Below are positions 24,231 through 35,582 of a stretch of DNA of 64,000 bases, piece by piece. This DNA comes from Paraescarpia echinospica. Its lineage: Eukaryota > Annelida > Polychaeta > Sabellida > Siboglinidae. The notes under the pieces were generated by a model. The model did not search any database and had not been told where the DNA came from. It saw only the letters and a list, made by a program, of their open reading frames with translations. Numbering within the stretch: the first letter of the stretch is position 1; each line of letters begins with the position of its first letter. The position numbers were made by a program, and so were the translations under genes. The stretch is taken from positions 25,150,100-25,214,099 of the forward strand of contig CM034532.1 in the NCBI GenBank assembly GCA_020002185.1, in the 5' to 3' direction.

Positions 24231-24414
24231 ATATTGGCGCTACGAGCAGGGTTCCATTTACTTGCGAATCTTCGTTAAATTTCAAGTGAATTTCAATACA
24301 ATTAGCCAGGAGGAACCCCTCGGTTCTCGAGTCCTAATTGTTTTCAATTTACAACGCGTCAGTTTCCTAGAAGCGTAAGTTAGGAACCTGCCGGTTCTGG
24401 CTACGCTTCAATGA

Positions 24415-24638
24415 ATTACAATTGTAAGTTAAGGTTTAGCTAACCATTGTAATGTAAAATTACAATTGTAAGTTAAGGTTTAGCTAACCATTGTAATGTA
24501 AAATTACAATTGTAAGTTAAGGTTTAGCTAACCATTGTAATGTAAAATTACAATTGTAAGTTAAGGTTTAGCTAACCATTGTAATGTAAAATTACAATTG
24601 TAAGTTAAGGTTTAGCTAACCATTGTAATGTAAAATTC
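24415..24638. repeat. 44-bp tandem repeat, five copies, with palindromic core
   Basis: Unit starts (attaca) are at 24415, 24459, 24503, 24547 and 24591, an exact 44-bp period. Each unit contains the perfect palindrome TTACAATTGTAA and the near-complementary stretch 'accattgtaa'. It lies in the leader region between LTR and gag. Copies are almost identical. Confidence 0.97.
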
Positions 24639-24917
24639 GACCACTAAAGTTGTTTGAAAGTAAGCAAATAAACTAGAACTGGGTATAACCCTTTAACCAC
24701 GTCGTTGCATTTGCATCGTGAATACTTTGTTATGTAATTGAATTATGTCTTAATTTGTGTTTATGTTCTTTATAACGGTGTCGTGTTTATGACATTCTTG
24801 TTCATCATAAATCTTGCTGTATTTTTTTTTTGGTTATGTGAAGCTATACAACGTTGTTTAAACCTGCCAATTGGGTATTATCGCTGACTAATTGCTACTG
24901 CAACCTTTTGGGATAAC

Positions 24918-25524
24918 TTGCTGGAAACAGGACGGATCAGTCTAGAGAAACCCCAGACAGGAGGAGCTACTTCGATATATTCTAGTAGCAATATGTTAAA
25001 AGATAAACTGGAAAGGAAGGAAGCACAATATCAAAACTTGATGAGAGGGATTACAAAATCAAAAAATATGAAAGAGAGAGATCAAACAGGGCCAGATTTA
25101 GTAGTGACAAGGATGAATTCCTGAGGGCGAGGGAACGAAAGAGGAGAAAACTGGAAGAAAGAATGAGGAGAGATATGGAAGAAAGAATGAGGAGAGAAAT
25201 GGAAGAATGGGATCACAGAATGAATAAACGCAGGTCACATGAGATAGGTGATGAAATGAGATGGGAAATGTATGAGAGTGAGGAGAAGGGGTATGAGAGC
25301 CCTCCCAAATCAATGGGTCATCCTTTTGATGACAAACCTCTCCTTCATGCACATCACAAGGATTGCATATGCAGCTGCGGTCCCTCGCGGTTGTTGGGAC
25401 AAGGAGCACACAGGAACGATATCTCACTACAAGATAACCCCACATTGCAGCACGAACATGACACCACCCAAGGGTATCGCACACATGACACATCCCATGA
25501 CCACTACACACATGACACCTCCCA
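24918..25524 (+). pseudogene. LTR-element gag, N-terminal part
   Basis: The frames 24918-25124 and 25163-25561 encode a strongly charged coiled coil (MRRDMEERMRREMEEWDHRM) followed by a His/Asp/Thr-rich stretch (HTSHDHYTHDTSH). A frame change lies near 25125. CR1 sequence begins at about 25525, so gag is cut here and resumes after 28495. Confidence 0.5.
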
Positions 25525-25569
25525 TACTAGATTCGCAGGGGGGACTCACAGAAAAGCCTGAAAATGGAG

Positions 25570-26345
25570 ACATAGATAAAGACAGCACAAATAAATCAGC
25601 AAATAACAGTCTGGAAAACTCTTCTGAAGCTGGATATAAATGTGTTTGTTTAAATGCAAGGAGTATAGTAAACAAAAGAAATGAACTAAACATTATGGTA
25701 GAAGATATTGACCCTCACATAATAGGTATGATTGAATCATGGGCCACTACCGATATACCAGATGCCGAATTGGGGCTGACAGGCTATACAATCTATAAGA
25801 AAGATAGAATAGGATGAAGGGGAGGTGGAGTTATTTTATATATTAAACAATCTATCCAGGCTTATGAAATAAAATTAGAAAGAGAAGCAGATTGCGAAGA
25901 AGCTGTTAGGTGTAACATAGTTACAGGTAACTCAACGTTAACAGTTGGGTTAGTTTATCGAAGTCCAGACATAAGCATAGAAGAGAATGAAAAAATACAA
26001 AACGTTATAAGGGAAGTAAACAAACGGGACTGTATTATTATGGGGGATTTTAACCATGGGCATATACAATGGAAATCTCTACATAGTATGGGGAGTGAGG
26101 ACCACAAGTTTTTTGTTTTAGTTCAAGATACTTTCCTTTCTCAACATGTGCTAGACACAACCAGGGGTGAGAATGTGTTAGACATAGTTTTGTCCTCACA
26201 GAATTAATTAATTGACAATGTCAAGATATGTGAGCCACTGGGGAGTAGCGATCACAACTATATACATTTTACCATCAAAGTAAAATCAGAAAGGAATAGT
26301 AAAAAGCAGTATAGGAGAAATTTCCACAAAGGAAGGTATAAGGAC
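25570..26345 (+). pseudogene. CR1 ORF2 endonuclease region (stops present)
   Basis: Motifs in order are CVCLNARSIVNKRNEL, IIGMIESWATTDIPDAEL, the CR1 hallmark KDR-x-G-x-RGGGVILYI (with a TGA replacing the Arg codon near 25815), LVYRSPD, IIMGDFNHGHIQW and a terminal SSDHN-like block (GSSDHNYI). A TAA near 26206 is a second nonsense change. This is an AP-like nuclease that would prime insertion. Confidence 0.85.
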
Positions 26346-28112
26346 ATGAGGAAATATTTAGCAAAGGTAGACTGGAATAACACACTAAAAAATAAGACAG
26401 CAACAGAATGCTGGAATATATTAAAGAGTGAAATTAAGTGCATAGTCGATAAATTTGTACCCTTCAAAAAACAAGGGAAACGGTCCAAAAAGAAACACTT
26501 ATCGAAAGAAGCCATTAGAAAAATTAAGCATAAACAAATGATGTGGAATTCATATAGATGTACTAGAAATGATGAAGACTACAACAGTTATAAAGAAGCA
26601 CTTAACCAAGCTACAGCTGAAATTAGAAATTCAAAGAGAAGCTATGAACAACAATTAGCTAGTAATATAAAACATGACAGCAAGAGCTTTTATGCGTATG
26701 TTCGAAGCAAACAGAAAGTTCAAGATAAGGTCGGTCCTCTAGAAGATAGTGCTGGAAATATAATATCAGAGGGATTCTTAATGGCAGAAGACCTGAATGA
26801 GCACTTTAGTTCAGTGTTTACCGGAGAAGATATTAGATCACTGCCAGTACCACAGGCTAAGTTCAAGGGGGCAGATTCAGACTATTTAGGACAATTAATT
26901 GTAACCCCGGAAATGGTAGCTAGGAAAATAAGGGCTATGAAGGATAATAAATCACCTGGAGTGGATGGGATTCCGCCCAAACTACTATTGGAAATTGTAG
27001 AACAAATTAGCGTACCGCTTGCAACAGTTTTCAATTTGTCATTAGAAGAGGGAGTGGTTCCTTTAGAATGGAAAGAGGCAAACATTATACCGTTATTTAA
27101 AAAAGGTTCGAGAAACAAGTCAGAGAACTATAGACCAGTGAGTTTAACATCAGTGATTTGCAAATTATTAGAAATACTAATTAAAGATCACATGGTGGAT
27201 TTTCTTGTTAAACATAACTTGATAAACCCATCTCAACATGGTTTTTTTAAAACGAGGTCATGCTTAACAAATATGTTATGTTTTTTGGAAGACATCACTA
27301 AGTGGGTAGATGAGGGATCACCGGTAGATATCGTCTACTTAGATTTTCAAAAAGCTTTCGACAAAGTACCACATCAAAGATTACTGCTTAAACTAAAGGC
27401 CCATGGCATAGGAAATGGTATAATAAACTGGATAGAACAATGGCTGATTGACAGAAGACAACGTGTAGTAGTTGATGGGGAGGCTTCAAACTGGAAATCG
27501 GTATTGAGTGGGGTACCACAGGGATCAGTATTAGGACCTATATTATTCTTAATATATATCAACGATTTGGATGATGAAATAACAAGCAAGGTGTTGAAAT
27601 TTGCGGATGATACAAAAGTGTTTAGAAGGATTAAAAGTGATGGAGATAGACAGCATTTACAAGATGATCTTGACAGGTTGATCAAATGGTCTGAAAAGTG
27701 GCAAATGCTGTTCAATTTTGGGAAATGTAAATGCCTCCACACAGGACATGGGAACGAAGAGGTAGAATATACTATGGGGGGTACTGTACTAAGTACTACT
27801 GTAAAAGGAAAGGACTTAGGGTTAACCATTAATGCTGACATGAAGGTTTCAGAGCAGTGCGGAATTGCAGCTTCAAAGGGAAATAAAATCCTTGGATTAA
27901 TTAGGCGAAACATAACGTATAAGGAAAAAGAGCTAATAATACCGATGTACAAAACAATAGTTAGGCCTCATTTAGAATACTGTATTCAAGCGTGGAGGCC
28001 ATATCGCAGGAAGGACATAGATATGCTAGAAAGAGTGCAGAGGACAGTAACTAAAATGATACCAAAACTGAGGGATCTTAGTTACGAAATACGCCTAAAA
28101 AATGCGGATTAA
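26346..28112 (+). CDS. CR1 ORF2 reverse transcriptase (588-codon open frame)
   Basis: The long open frame covers the connection region, the RT and the start of the C-terminal domain. Landmarks are DNKSPGVDGIPPKLL, KKGSRNKSENYRPVSLTS, the palm block YLDFQKAFDKVPH (catalytic D), SGVPQGSVLGPILFLIYIND and the catalytic FADDTKVF, then 'RPHLEYCIQAW' near the end. The catalytic residues are intact, but the frame ends early at 28110-28112 after LKNAD, where a frame change separates the last 50 or so residues. It is probably inactive because the endonuclease part carries stops. Confidence 0.93.
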   Translation: MRKYLAKVDWNNTLKNKTATECWNILKSEIKCIVDKFVPFKKQGKRSKKKHLSKEAIRKIKHKQMMWNSYRCTRNDEDYNSYKEALNQATAEIRNSKRSYEQQLASNIKHDSKSFYAYVRSKQKVQDKVGPLEDSAGNIISEGFLMAEDLNEHFSSVFTGEDIRSLPVPQAKFKGADSDYLGQLIVTPEMVARKIRAMKDNKSPGVDGIPPKLLLEIVEQISVPLATVFNLSLEEGVVPLEWKEANIIPLFKKGSRNKSENYRPVSLTSVICKLLEILIKDHMVDFLVKHNLINPSQHGFFKTRSCLTNMLCFLEDITKWVDEGSPVDIVYLDFQKAFDKVPHQRLLLKLKAHGIGNGIINWIEQWLIDRRQRVVVDGEASNWKSVLSGVPQGSVLGPILFLIYINDLDDEITSKVLKFADDTKVFRRIKSDGDRQHLQDDLDRLIKWSEKWQMLFNFGKCKCLHTGHGNEEVEYTMGGTVLSTTVKGKDLGLTINADMKVSEQCGIAASKGNKILGLIRRNITYKEKELIIPMYKTIVRPHLEYCIQAWRPYRRKDIDMLERVQRTVTKMIPKLRDLSYEIRLKNAD

Positions 28113-28495
28113 CAACACTACAGACCAGGAGATTGAGAGGAGATCAGATAGAAGTGTTTAAAATATTGAATGGTTATGAAAATATTGATAGAAATTTTTT
28201 TTTTCAGTTAAGAAAGATAGAAGGACTAGAGGACATGGAGTTACATTAGTAAAGGAGCAGAGTAGATTAGATATAAGAAAGTATTCATTTTCACAAAGGA
28301 CTGTAAATGAATGGAACAGATTATCTGCTGATTGTGTGGGTGCTAGTAGCGTGAATATGTTGTAAAATAAAATCGACACATACCTCAGACGGGCGGGATA
28401 CACATAGATAAAAGGGTCGGACTCTCGATAAGCCAAAGGGCTTCCTTGTCCACCTGCCATCTAGAGTTAATTCTCCGGGTGGCAATCTTGTTAAA

Positions 28496-29604
28496 AGACC
28501 ACGAAAGGGGGGAAGAAGGAAGACGACAAAGGTGTAAAATTGCAGAGGCAAAGATATTCTGACAAAGACTTGTCCGCGAGGTCTTCATCGTCTTTTTTAT
28601 CGGATTTTCTTGATACCAACTCAACCTCATTGGACGAATCCTTATAAAGTAATAGACGGGGGAATGATACACGATATCGTCGATGAATCAGCCCCCCAGG
28701 ACCCAAATTACCAACATTTTCAGGGAACCCTATAGAATGGGAAACATTTCTTTACCTGTTTAATATCATTGGGGTAGTCATCAGAAACTACAGAGGCTAA
28801 AGGAATGCCTGCGCGACAAAGCCATTCATTGTGTATGAACACGCTACCGCAAGGATCGGAATGATTACCGTAGGCTTATGAAATGTCTGAAGTGCAGATT
28901 TGAAATGAAGGAAATCTCCACGATATCAAACAGGAAGTCAACGAATCTCTGGAAGATTTAGCAGATCGGGTCCAACATGCCATCTCGTTGGGGTAGAAAG
29001 GAGCACAACACAAAGCCATACACAAATGGGCCACGGAGCTGTTCCTCAAAGGTGTTAGGGAGAACGGGGCAGTGTTAGCAGTCAGTCAGAAACAGACAAG
29101 GTCTATTAGGAAAGCCCTAAAAGAGATGAAAACTGGCATCAGCAATCAGAAGACTGTCCTTGGTCTGTCAGTATCACCGATGCAGGTTGCATTTGAGGAC
29201 GATGTATTAGTACGCGCAACGTATGCTTCACCTCTGGCTGCCGGTCGCCATACAACAACACCGTCGGAGAATGGTAAATGTCAGGAACCGACAACATTAC
29301 AAACAAAGAGGAAAGCAAAACTAACAAAATATTGAGAAGGCTAATCCAAGTGGTGCAATGTCTAGATCGAGAGCGACAGACGTCACCCACTAACAGTCAA
29401 CCTCAATTCAGAAGATACAGTCGATCAGCAAGCAGATACCAATCACCAGATCGAATGCAATCACCAGGCCATGACCAGTCACCATCTATCACTGGCCCGT
29501 GTTACAACTGCGGTGAAACAGGGCATCTGAGTCGCAGTTGTCCTAGAAATAGGAGTAGGTCCCCATCAACCGCTTCCACGAATGACAACATGCCATTAAA
29601 ATAA
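28496..29604 (+). pseudogene. LTR-element gag, C-terminal part with CCHC zinc knuckle
   Basis: Gag resumes after the CR1. Traces of 'PKLPTFSGNPIEWETFLYL' near 28.69-28.75 kb are typical of the start of a gag capsid region. The frames 29072-29335 and 29278-29604 follow, ending with a CCHC knuckle CYNCGETGHLSRSC inside an Arg/Ser-rich tail. At least two frame breaks are present. No protease, RT or integrase is found between here and the 3' LTR, so pol is deleted. Confidence 0.7.
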
Positions 29605-30129
29605 TAGGGGCTACACTAGACGGCCGGAGTCTATCCGCAGAGAAACAAGGACTGACGCATGACAAAAACGATACTGAAATGCTTATTTGTTTTGACAGTG
29701 ACTCTGAGTTAATCACACATGTGAGTACCTCTGTAAATCAATTGGACAATGGAACGGAATGTAAAAATAACACAAAAATAAGGACAGATACACCAGAAAA
29801 TGCCGGCTGTCAACAGAAATAACTGATGGTTTATTGGATTTGCCCAATGATGAAACCGAACTAACAGAGCTTAATACTGTGCTAATGCCAAGTTAGGCTC
29901 TTAGTCAGAGCCGGCTAACAGTAGGACGTGAAGGAGGACACCAGGAACAACTGGCCCGAATCACCCATGGAATATAATCACCATGGCAGGGAGGATGGCC
30001 TCGTTGAAGAGGTTAACCACTGTTATGGTGGTGGAATGTCTGAATGCGTGCCAATTCTACGGCCTCCATGCACGCCTCCTGTACACTATGATGGATTAAC
30101 ATCGAAATGGGCAATGCACACCACACGCA

Positions 30130-30130
30130 T

Positions 30131-30182
<52 letters not shown>

Positions 30183-30285
30183 ATACACATAGACACACAA
30201 AACACACACACACACACACAAACACACACAAACACAAAAACACACAAACACACACACACACAAACACACAAACATACACAGACAC
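30130..30285. repeat. CA microsatellite with CAAA interruptions
   Basis: A long (CA)n run with recurrent 'caaacaca' interruptions inside the LTR-element tail. The sister locus at 57226-57273 is shorter and uninterrupted. Confidence 0.97.
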
Positions 30286-30711
30286 AATCTAGTGGCCTAG
30301 GATGGTTGTCGGTGTCCGGGTTCTAGGACATACATATTTTCTAGTAGATAAATTTTTTGTAAATATTTAATTATTGGAAATGATATTTCATTTTCTTTTT
30401 TTCATATTATGTCAATATTGACATATAGGGATTTGGGTTTAATTAACTGTATTAATAATGAAATTATATTGGTGTTCGTGTTTAGTTAAAGTAGTAATAC
30501 GGAAATATCCTTTAAAAATATAATTTCTAAAATTATAAAGCTCTATATGTTTAATTGTCACATTGAGCGAATTGTGTCTTTGTTTATGGAGTATGAACGG
30601 TTTTGAGTAGTAATCAACTGTTACATTTTATATTATAATTACTCAATAATTACAAAATATTAAGGATATATTCCCTGTAATACATTCCGTTCCTTTTATG
30701 ATGGGGAGGAA

Positions 30712-30961
30712 TGTAGTGCGGAGCAGCAATGCAAATAGTTCACACACCCAAGATAAGTACGCACAACCGCATTACACCCCCAACAATACACACACCCTAT
30801 CAATAATCGTACAACAACAATACACGCCAGTCTGAACTGCCGCCGACTCGATTGCCCGTCCCCTGAGACCCACAGTCCCGTCGACCCTTCGGCCTCGTAG
30901 ATCGGCGACTTCGTCTTCCCAGGTCTGCACATTGTGCCTCCCCAAGTAAGTGCTGCGCACA
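30712..30961 (+). mobile_element. 3' LTR
   Basis: It starts TGTAGTGCGGAGCAGCA directly after a polypurine tract (ggggaggaa) and ends GCTGCGCACA. It is close to the LTR at 57712-57958 in the sister segment, with matching right flank ('atataaacaagccacaag'), so it predates the duplication. Confidence 0.8.
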
Positions 30962-31696
30962 ATATAAACAAGCCACAAGCCTACTAAGCCCATGACAACA
31001 AATTAGTAATAATGGCCACGTAAGCAAGCTCTTGTAAATGAACATTTACAAAAACACTTAAACAGTCATATATAATTATTCAGAACTTATTATGCATAAT
31101 TTAGCAAAGTTACAAAAGCAGTCATACAATCATTGACTAAAAGGGACAGCTGCACAACCAATTCATAACTGTCAAATAGGCGAAAATAGAGTAGGTTAAC
31201 GTATTATGCAAACTAAGCCAAAACTAAGCAACCTAGAGTTAAAATACTTATCCTGCTATGTAATAAACCAGTATAAAACTACCAATTACATCAAAGCTAT
31301 TTAAAAAGGCATATATAACAAAAATAAAACTGTTTAAAGAACATAACATTTTTATTTTTTTTATTTTTAAGGTACCGCCCCTAGCGACTATCAAATAATC
31401 ATATTATCCAAATTGCATACAATGTTATGTTAGTTTTACCTTAACCTATCAATGTTAGTAGATGTTTTAGACTAATTTTTTTATTGTATTTATGTCGATC
31501 ATAGCAATAAGGTATCTGTATCTATACTATGTTTCAAAACACACAAGATACAAAATCATTGTTATGCAGCACGCGAATAGATTAAAGTATCAATCTGTAT
31601 AATTATTAATACGCTAACGTTGAAGCAATGCAAGTGCATATCCTCTCAAGCGCCCAGGTCCAATTGCCTCTTTCTATATTAATTTGATTCCTTGAC

Positions 31697-31820
31697 TTTT
31701 GACCTCTGATCTACTAATTGGCGATGGATTAGAAAAATCACAAAGGCAGTTGTTAAGTTTTTATTTTGCTTTTAGTTGTCAATCATTCCCCTGGCTGAGC
31801 CACTGGAGTTATTTAACAAT
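31697..31820. repeat. Source-type copy of the sequence found in the 56-kb palindrome
   Basis: The stretch 'tgacctctgatctac' to 'gagccactggagttattt' matches 58820-58935 (its positional sister) and both arms of the palindrome at 56156-56520. Confidence 0.75.
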
Positions 31821-32101
31821 ACTACCTGCTGCAAGTTTACGTTCAACACACTGTAATGTTGACAATTGCTGCCCTCGCTTTGTTGTTCATGTGTTGATTG
31901 TTACTGTAATGTAGTCGCATTGCTAGGAACAACTACACGGTTTACGTCGTTTTATCAGAGCCGCAGTAGTAGTATATCCGCCGGCTTGTGTGTTTTTGGT
32001 TTTGTTCCGTTCATGTTAATAAACGAATCCAGCTTCAGTCAGTCTGATTATATCCTGAATATATGACAGTTACTAAATATGCCTGCCCGTCGAATGCCTA
32101 C

Positions 32102-32237
32102 CTTTCCGATGAGTTGGCCACTCCCCGTTCCAATTACTTGTTTTCCATATTTCTCGTCAAGGAATATCATTTCTCCGCAGGCAACTGTTTTTGTGATGCT
32201 CTCCGGATGAGTAGATCGACATCGGTGGCATATGTCA
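32102..32237 (-). CDS. TRPM-like channel, unit 2 exon E1
   Basis: Acceptor TTATTAATAG and donor GTAGGC on the minus strand bound 136 nt. The exon enters with one base of a split codon (phase 2) and ends in phase 0. It encodes DICHRCRSTHPESITKT, then VACGEMIF and GSGQLIGK, which leads into KYVR of exon E2 as in TRPM channels ('G-x-I-x-F-x-G-x-x-x-K-x-x-KYVR'). The sister exon at 59075-59192 is 118 nt; the difference is an in-frame 18 bp. Its entry phase fits both E0 and E8 of unit 1. Confidence 0.85.
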
Positions 32238-32703
32238 CTATTAATAAAAAATCGCACATACATACAATGCATACGCCAATTACTTGTTTTCCACGTGCAT
32301 GTAGAAGTTCAAATTAGGAAGTGTGAACGCACGTGCACACACTTGATCCACAGATATATGCATTCTGTTATCTCCATTTTAGTTCGATCGTAAACGTCCT
32401 GCCCTTTTCAATAAAACAGGTGTCAACTCTGATTGCATACACGTACACCTTGTACTTCTTACTGATGATTATCGGAGAGGCATAAACAATATTCCTTACG
32501 ATCTGGGAGCATACAAATTAAGAGGTTTCGGGGTGTCCATTGAAGGAGGATCTACTATAAGAAAAAATAAAATTTAGTTTTATATCAATATCAGTAAATA
32601 TTTAACTCAGTACAATATTTCCATAGATAGGAAACAGAACTGTATTTTAATATGTATCGTGAATAAAAGGTATGAATTAATAAACACAAATAAATAAACA
32701 TAC

Positions 32704-32776
32704 TTGGCAGTATGAATGCGGTTCCACGCCAGCGCCAGTCTCAGTAGCATCTTGTCTACTGCATCGTTCTTGTTAA
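32704..32776 (-). CDS. TRPM-like channel, unit 1 exon E8, ends at duplication breakpoint
   Basis: The acceptor TTTAG and the donor GTATGT bound 73 nt. Joined in phase 1 after exon E7 it reads VNKNDAVDKMLLRLALAWNR and on to IHTA plus two bases of a split codon. TRPM proteins have 'DQLKLALAWNRVDIA' right after the MHR helices, so order and frame are as expected. The exon's last base is also the last base of the segmental duplication, so its donor comes from duplicated intron-0 sequence. The ancestral exon may have been longer. The next exon to the left is E1 of unit 2, with matching phase. Confidence 0.85.
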
Positions 32777-33893
32777 CTAAACATATTAACCAAACTTGTC
32801 TTAACGAAATGACCATAGTATCATACGTAGAGAAAGTATGTTTTTGTTGTACCGGGTGTCGTTCAAAATAAACAGCCCACCATTGTGAGCACATTACATC
32901 TATATCATCAAATAATACAGCCATTATGCCGTAACCAGTATTATGTACAGATTTTAATAATCAACCAAAGTTCAGTTTTGAACAAGAATATTCGCTCTTT
33001 CCCAAGTTGTCAGGTTTTACGCGATTAAAACCCGGGCACATATTTGAACATTTGAAGTTGATTCGTGTTGAATTAAATGAATGGCGGAAACGCCATTAAT
33101 GGTATGTTTGCAGTGCTGTTGCATCTGTAAACCGACTGGCTAGACTTTTTCAGCCTCTACAGTCCATTACAGTACCTAGAACCACGGTTCTATTTTTACC
33201 TACTTTTTTGCTAGACCTGGTCAACTAAATTCAACAGTATTTTTGGACGATTTCACTCAAAATTAAATAACAATTACACGAACGAGCTAGTCATTTTAGA
33301 GCAGATATTAGATATATTGGATTGCTTGCAAGCATTAGTATGGACCATGACAACACTGGATTATGGAAGCTGTTTTAATGGACAAGTGTTTTTTTGTGTT
33401 TAAGAATGTAATTAGTCACGAAAACAACGCCATACATTTATACAATGTTACAAATACACCGTAATTCTGAAAAAGGACACCAATATTTCAAAAATGACAG
33501 AATTGAAAATTCTGGTTAATATTTTTTGACGAATAGAATATTTTTTATATTAATATATTCTAGTAAAATTCCAGTCGTGATAGTAATTTTGACTTAATAT
33601 TAGAAAACACATAACATTGTTGCATAGACACCATAACGCGCTGGCCGATAAGGTCTACTCGTTGTTTGGTCAAAATGACGAAGGTCGGAGAGAATTGAAG
33701 TTCACGTTCATTGTTAGGCCTTAGTCGTGAGAGTGTAGAATTGTCAAACAATATTGGTATTGCAATGTTATTGGCATCAGGGTAGATGTAAGTGTTATTG
33801 TGTCAGCGTGTACTTTATGTTGCCAAGTCTATGAAGCCAGGGCCGTTTTCCCGAAGTATTTGCCGCGTGCGCGTGGTTCCTGCGATTGTTAGG
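32777..33893. other. Intron 7 part, no gene seen
   Basis: AT-rich, non-repetitive by eye. No TRPM exon or domain-bearing frame was recognised. Confidence 0.5.
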
Positions 33894-34195
33894 TTACGTT
33901 TTACGTATTACGCGCACATTACGTTTTTCCTTCCCAACAACTGATTTACCCCATAAAAGGTGAGAATCTTGCCATATAACGGATTCAACGATTTTTTTGA
34001 TAAAGTTAGTGTTCTCAGTTAGACGGGCAATGATTGCCTGATTAATCAAACCAGCGACAGTCGCGATTATCTGGTCGTTGTTTTGGATCAGGGAGATAAT
34101 CGCATTTAGCATGTCTTAATTCAGTGCTTCGGTGATTGAAGCGCTGTCAGTCTGGCTGCCCTTTTTGTGTCCTTTAGCATTGGACATGATCAGTT
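33894..34195 (-). pseudogene. LINE ORF1-like N-terminal fragment
   Basis: The minus-strand frame reads MSNAKGHKKGSQTDSASITE, then after a stop MLNAIISLIQNNDQIIATVA and LINQAIIARLTENTNFI. This resembles the start of ORF1 proteins in L2/Crack-like elements, by general character only. It directly flanks the 18-bp satellite, whose open frame runs into it. Confidence 0.4.
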
Positions 34196-34201
34196 TGTGA
34201 T

Positions 34202-35526
34202 TTAATAAGGTATCATCAGGTAATAAGGTAACATCAGATAATAAGGTATCATCAGGTAATAAGGTATCATCAGGTAATAAGGTAACATCAGGTAATAAGG
34301 TAACATCAGGTAATAAGGTATCATCAGGTAATAAGGTATCATCAGGTAATAAGGTATCATCAGGTAATAAGGTAACATCAGATAATAAGGTATCATCAGG
34401 TAATAAGGTAACATCAGGTAATAAGGTATCATCAGGTAATAAGGTAACATCAGGTAATAAGGTATCATCAGGTAATAAGATATCATCAGATAATAAGGTA
34501 TCATCAGGTAATAAGGTATCATCAGGTAATAAGGTAACATCAGATAATAAGGTATCATCAGGTAATAAGGTATCATCAGGTAATAAGGTAACATCAGATA
34601 ATAGGGTATCATCAGGTAATAGGGTACCATCAGGTAATAGGGTACCATCAGGTAATAAGGTAACATCAGATAATAGGGTATCATCAGGTAATAGGGTACC
34701 ATCAGGTAATAGGGTACCATCAGGTAATAGGGTATCATCAGGTAATAAGGTAACATCAGGTAATAAGGTAACATCAGATAATAAGGTATCATCAGGTAAT
34801 AAGGTATCATCAGGTAATAAGGTATCATCAGGTAATAAGGTAACATCAGATAATAAGGTATCATCAGGTAATAAGGTATCATCAGGTAATAAGGTATCAT
34901 CAGGTAATAAGGTATCATCAGGTAATAAGGTAACATCAGATAATAAGGTATCATCAGGTAATAAGGTAACATCAGGTAATAAGGTATCATCAGGTAATAA
35001 GGTAACATCAGGTAATAAGGTAACATCAGGTAATAAGGTATCATCAGGTAATAAGATGTCATCAGATAATAAGGTATCATCAGGTAATAAGGTAACATCA
35101 GATAATAAGGTATCATCAGGTAATAAGGTATCATCAGGTAATAAGGTAACATCAGGTAATAAGGTAACATCAGATAATAAGGTATCATCAGGTAATAAGG
35201 TATCATCAGGTAATAAGGTATCATCAGGTAATAAGGTAACATCAGATAATAAGGTATCATCAGGTAATAAGGTAACATCAGGTAATAAGGTATCATCAGG
35301 TAATAAGGTATCATCAGGTAATAAGGTAACATCAGATAATAAGGTATCATTAGGTAATAAGGTATCATCAGGTAATAAGGTATCATCAGGTAATAAGGTA
35401 TCATCAGGTAATAAGATAACATCAGATAATAAGGTATCATCAGGTAATAAGGTATCGTCAGGTAATAAGGTATCGTCAGGTAATAAGGTATCATCAGGTA
35501 ATAAGGTATCATCAGGTAATAAGATA
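34202..35526. repeat. 18-bp satellite, about 73 copies
   Basis: The basic unit is 'ggtaataaggtatcatca'. Four variants alternate: tatc or aaca at one site, ggta or gata at the start, and 'agggtacc' units in 34.60-34.74 kb. Because 18 is a multiple of 3 and the unit lacks stops in several frames, long artificial frames appear on both strands (LLPDDT repeats on the minus strand, SSGNKV on the plus strand). Confidence 0.99.
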
Positions 35527-35582
35527 GATAACTCAATGCTCTTCAATATAACACTTACTTGTAATTATAGAATACATCCATG

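Larger units (their letters stand above)
25525..28495 (+). mobile_element. CR1 LINE inserted in the LTR element
   Basis: The element is 5'-truncated, starting at the boundary before ORF2 ('ctagattcgcag'). It ends with the CR1 3' terminus ('ggtggcaatcttgttaaa'). It is the best-preserved CR1 of the window and provides the reference for the fragments at 0.3, 18.4-20.6, 40.7 and 52.2-55.4 kb. Confidence 0.88.
29797..32704. repeat. Segmental duplication, unit-2 copy, right block
   Basis: It matches 56.82-59.635 kb in the same orientation: LTR-element tail, 3' LTR, its right flank, exon E1 and the sequence up to the last base of exon E8. The right boundary is sharp: 'aataaataaacatact' is shared, and the next bases differ. 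The stretch 30962-32101 is intron with no exon seen. Confidence 0.88.

Noticed and set aside
30013..30326. Frames rich in Cys/Val or Thr/His over the CA repeat
   Set aside because: Pure translation of a (CA)n microsatellite.
34116..35546. 476- and 444-codon minus-strand frames, 175-codon plus frame
   Set aside because: They are translations of an 18-bp tandem repeat. The period is a multiple of three, so several frames are open automatically.
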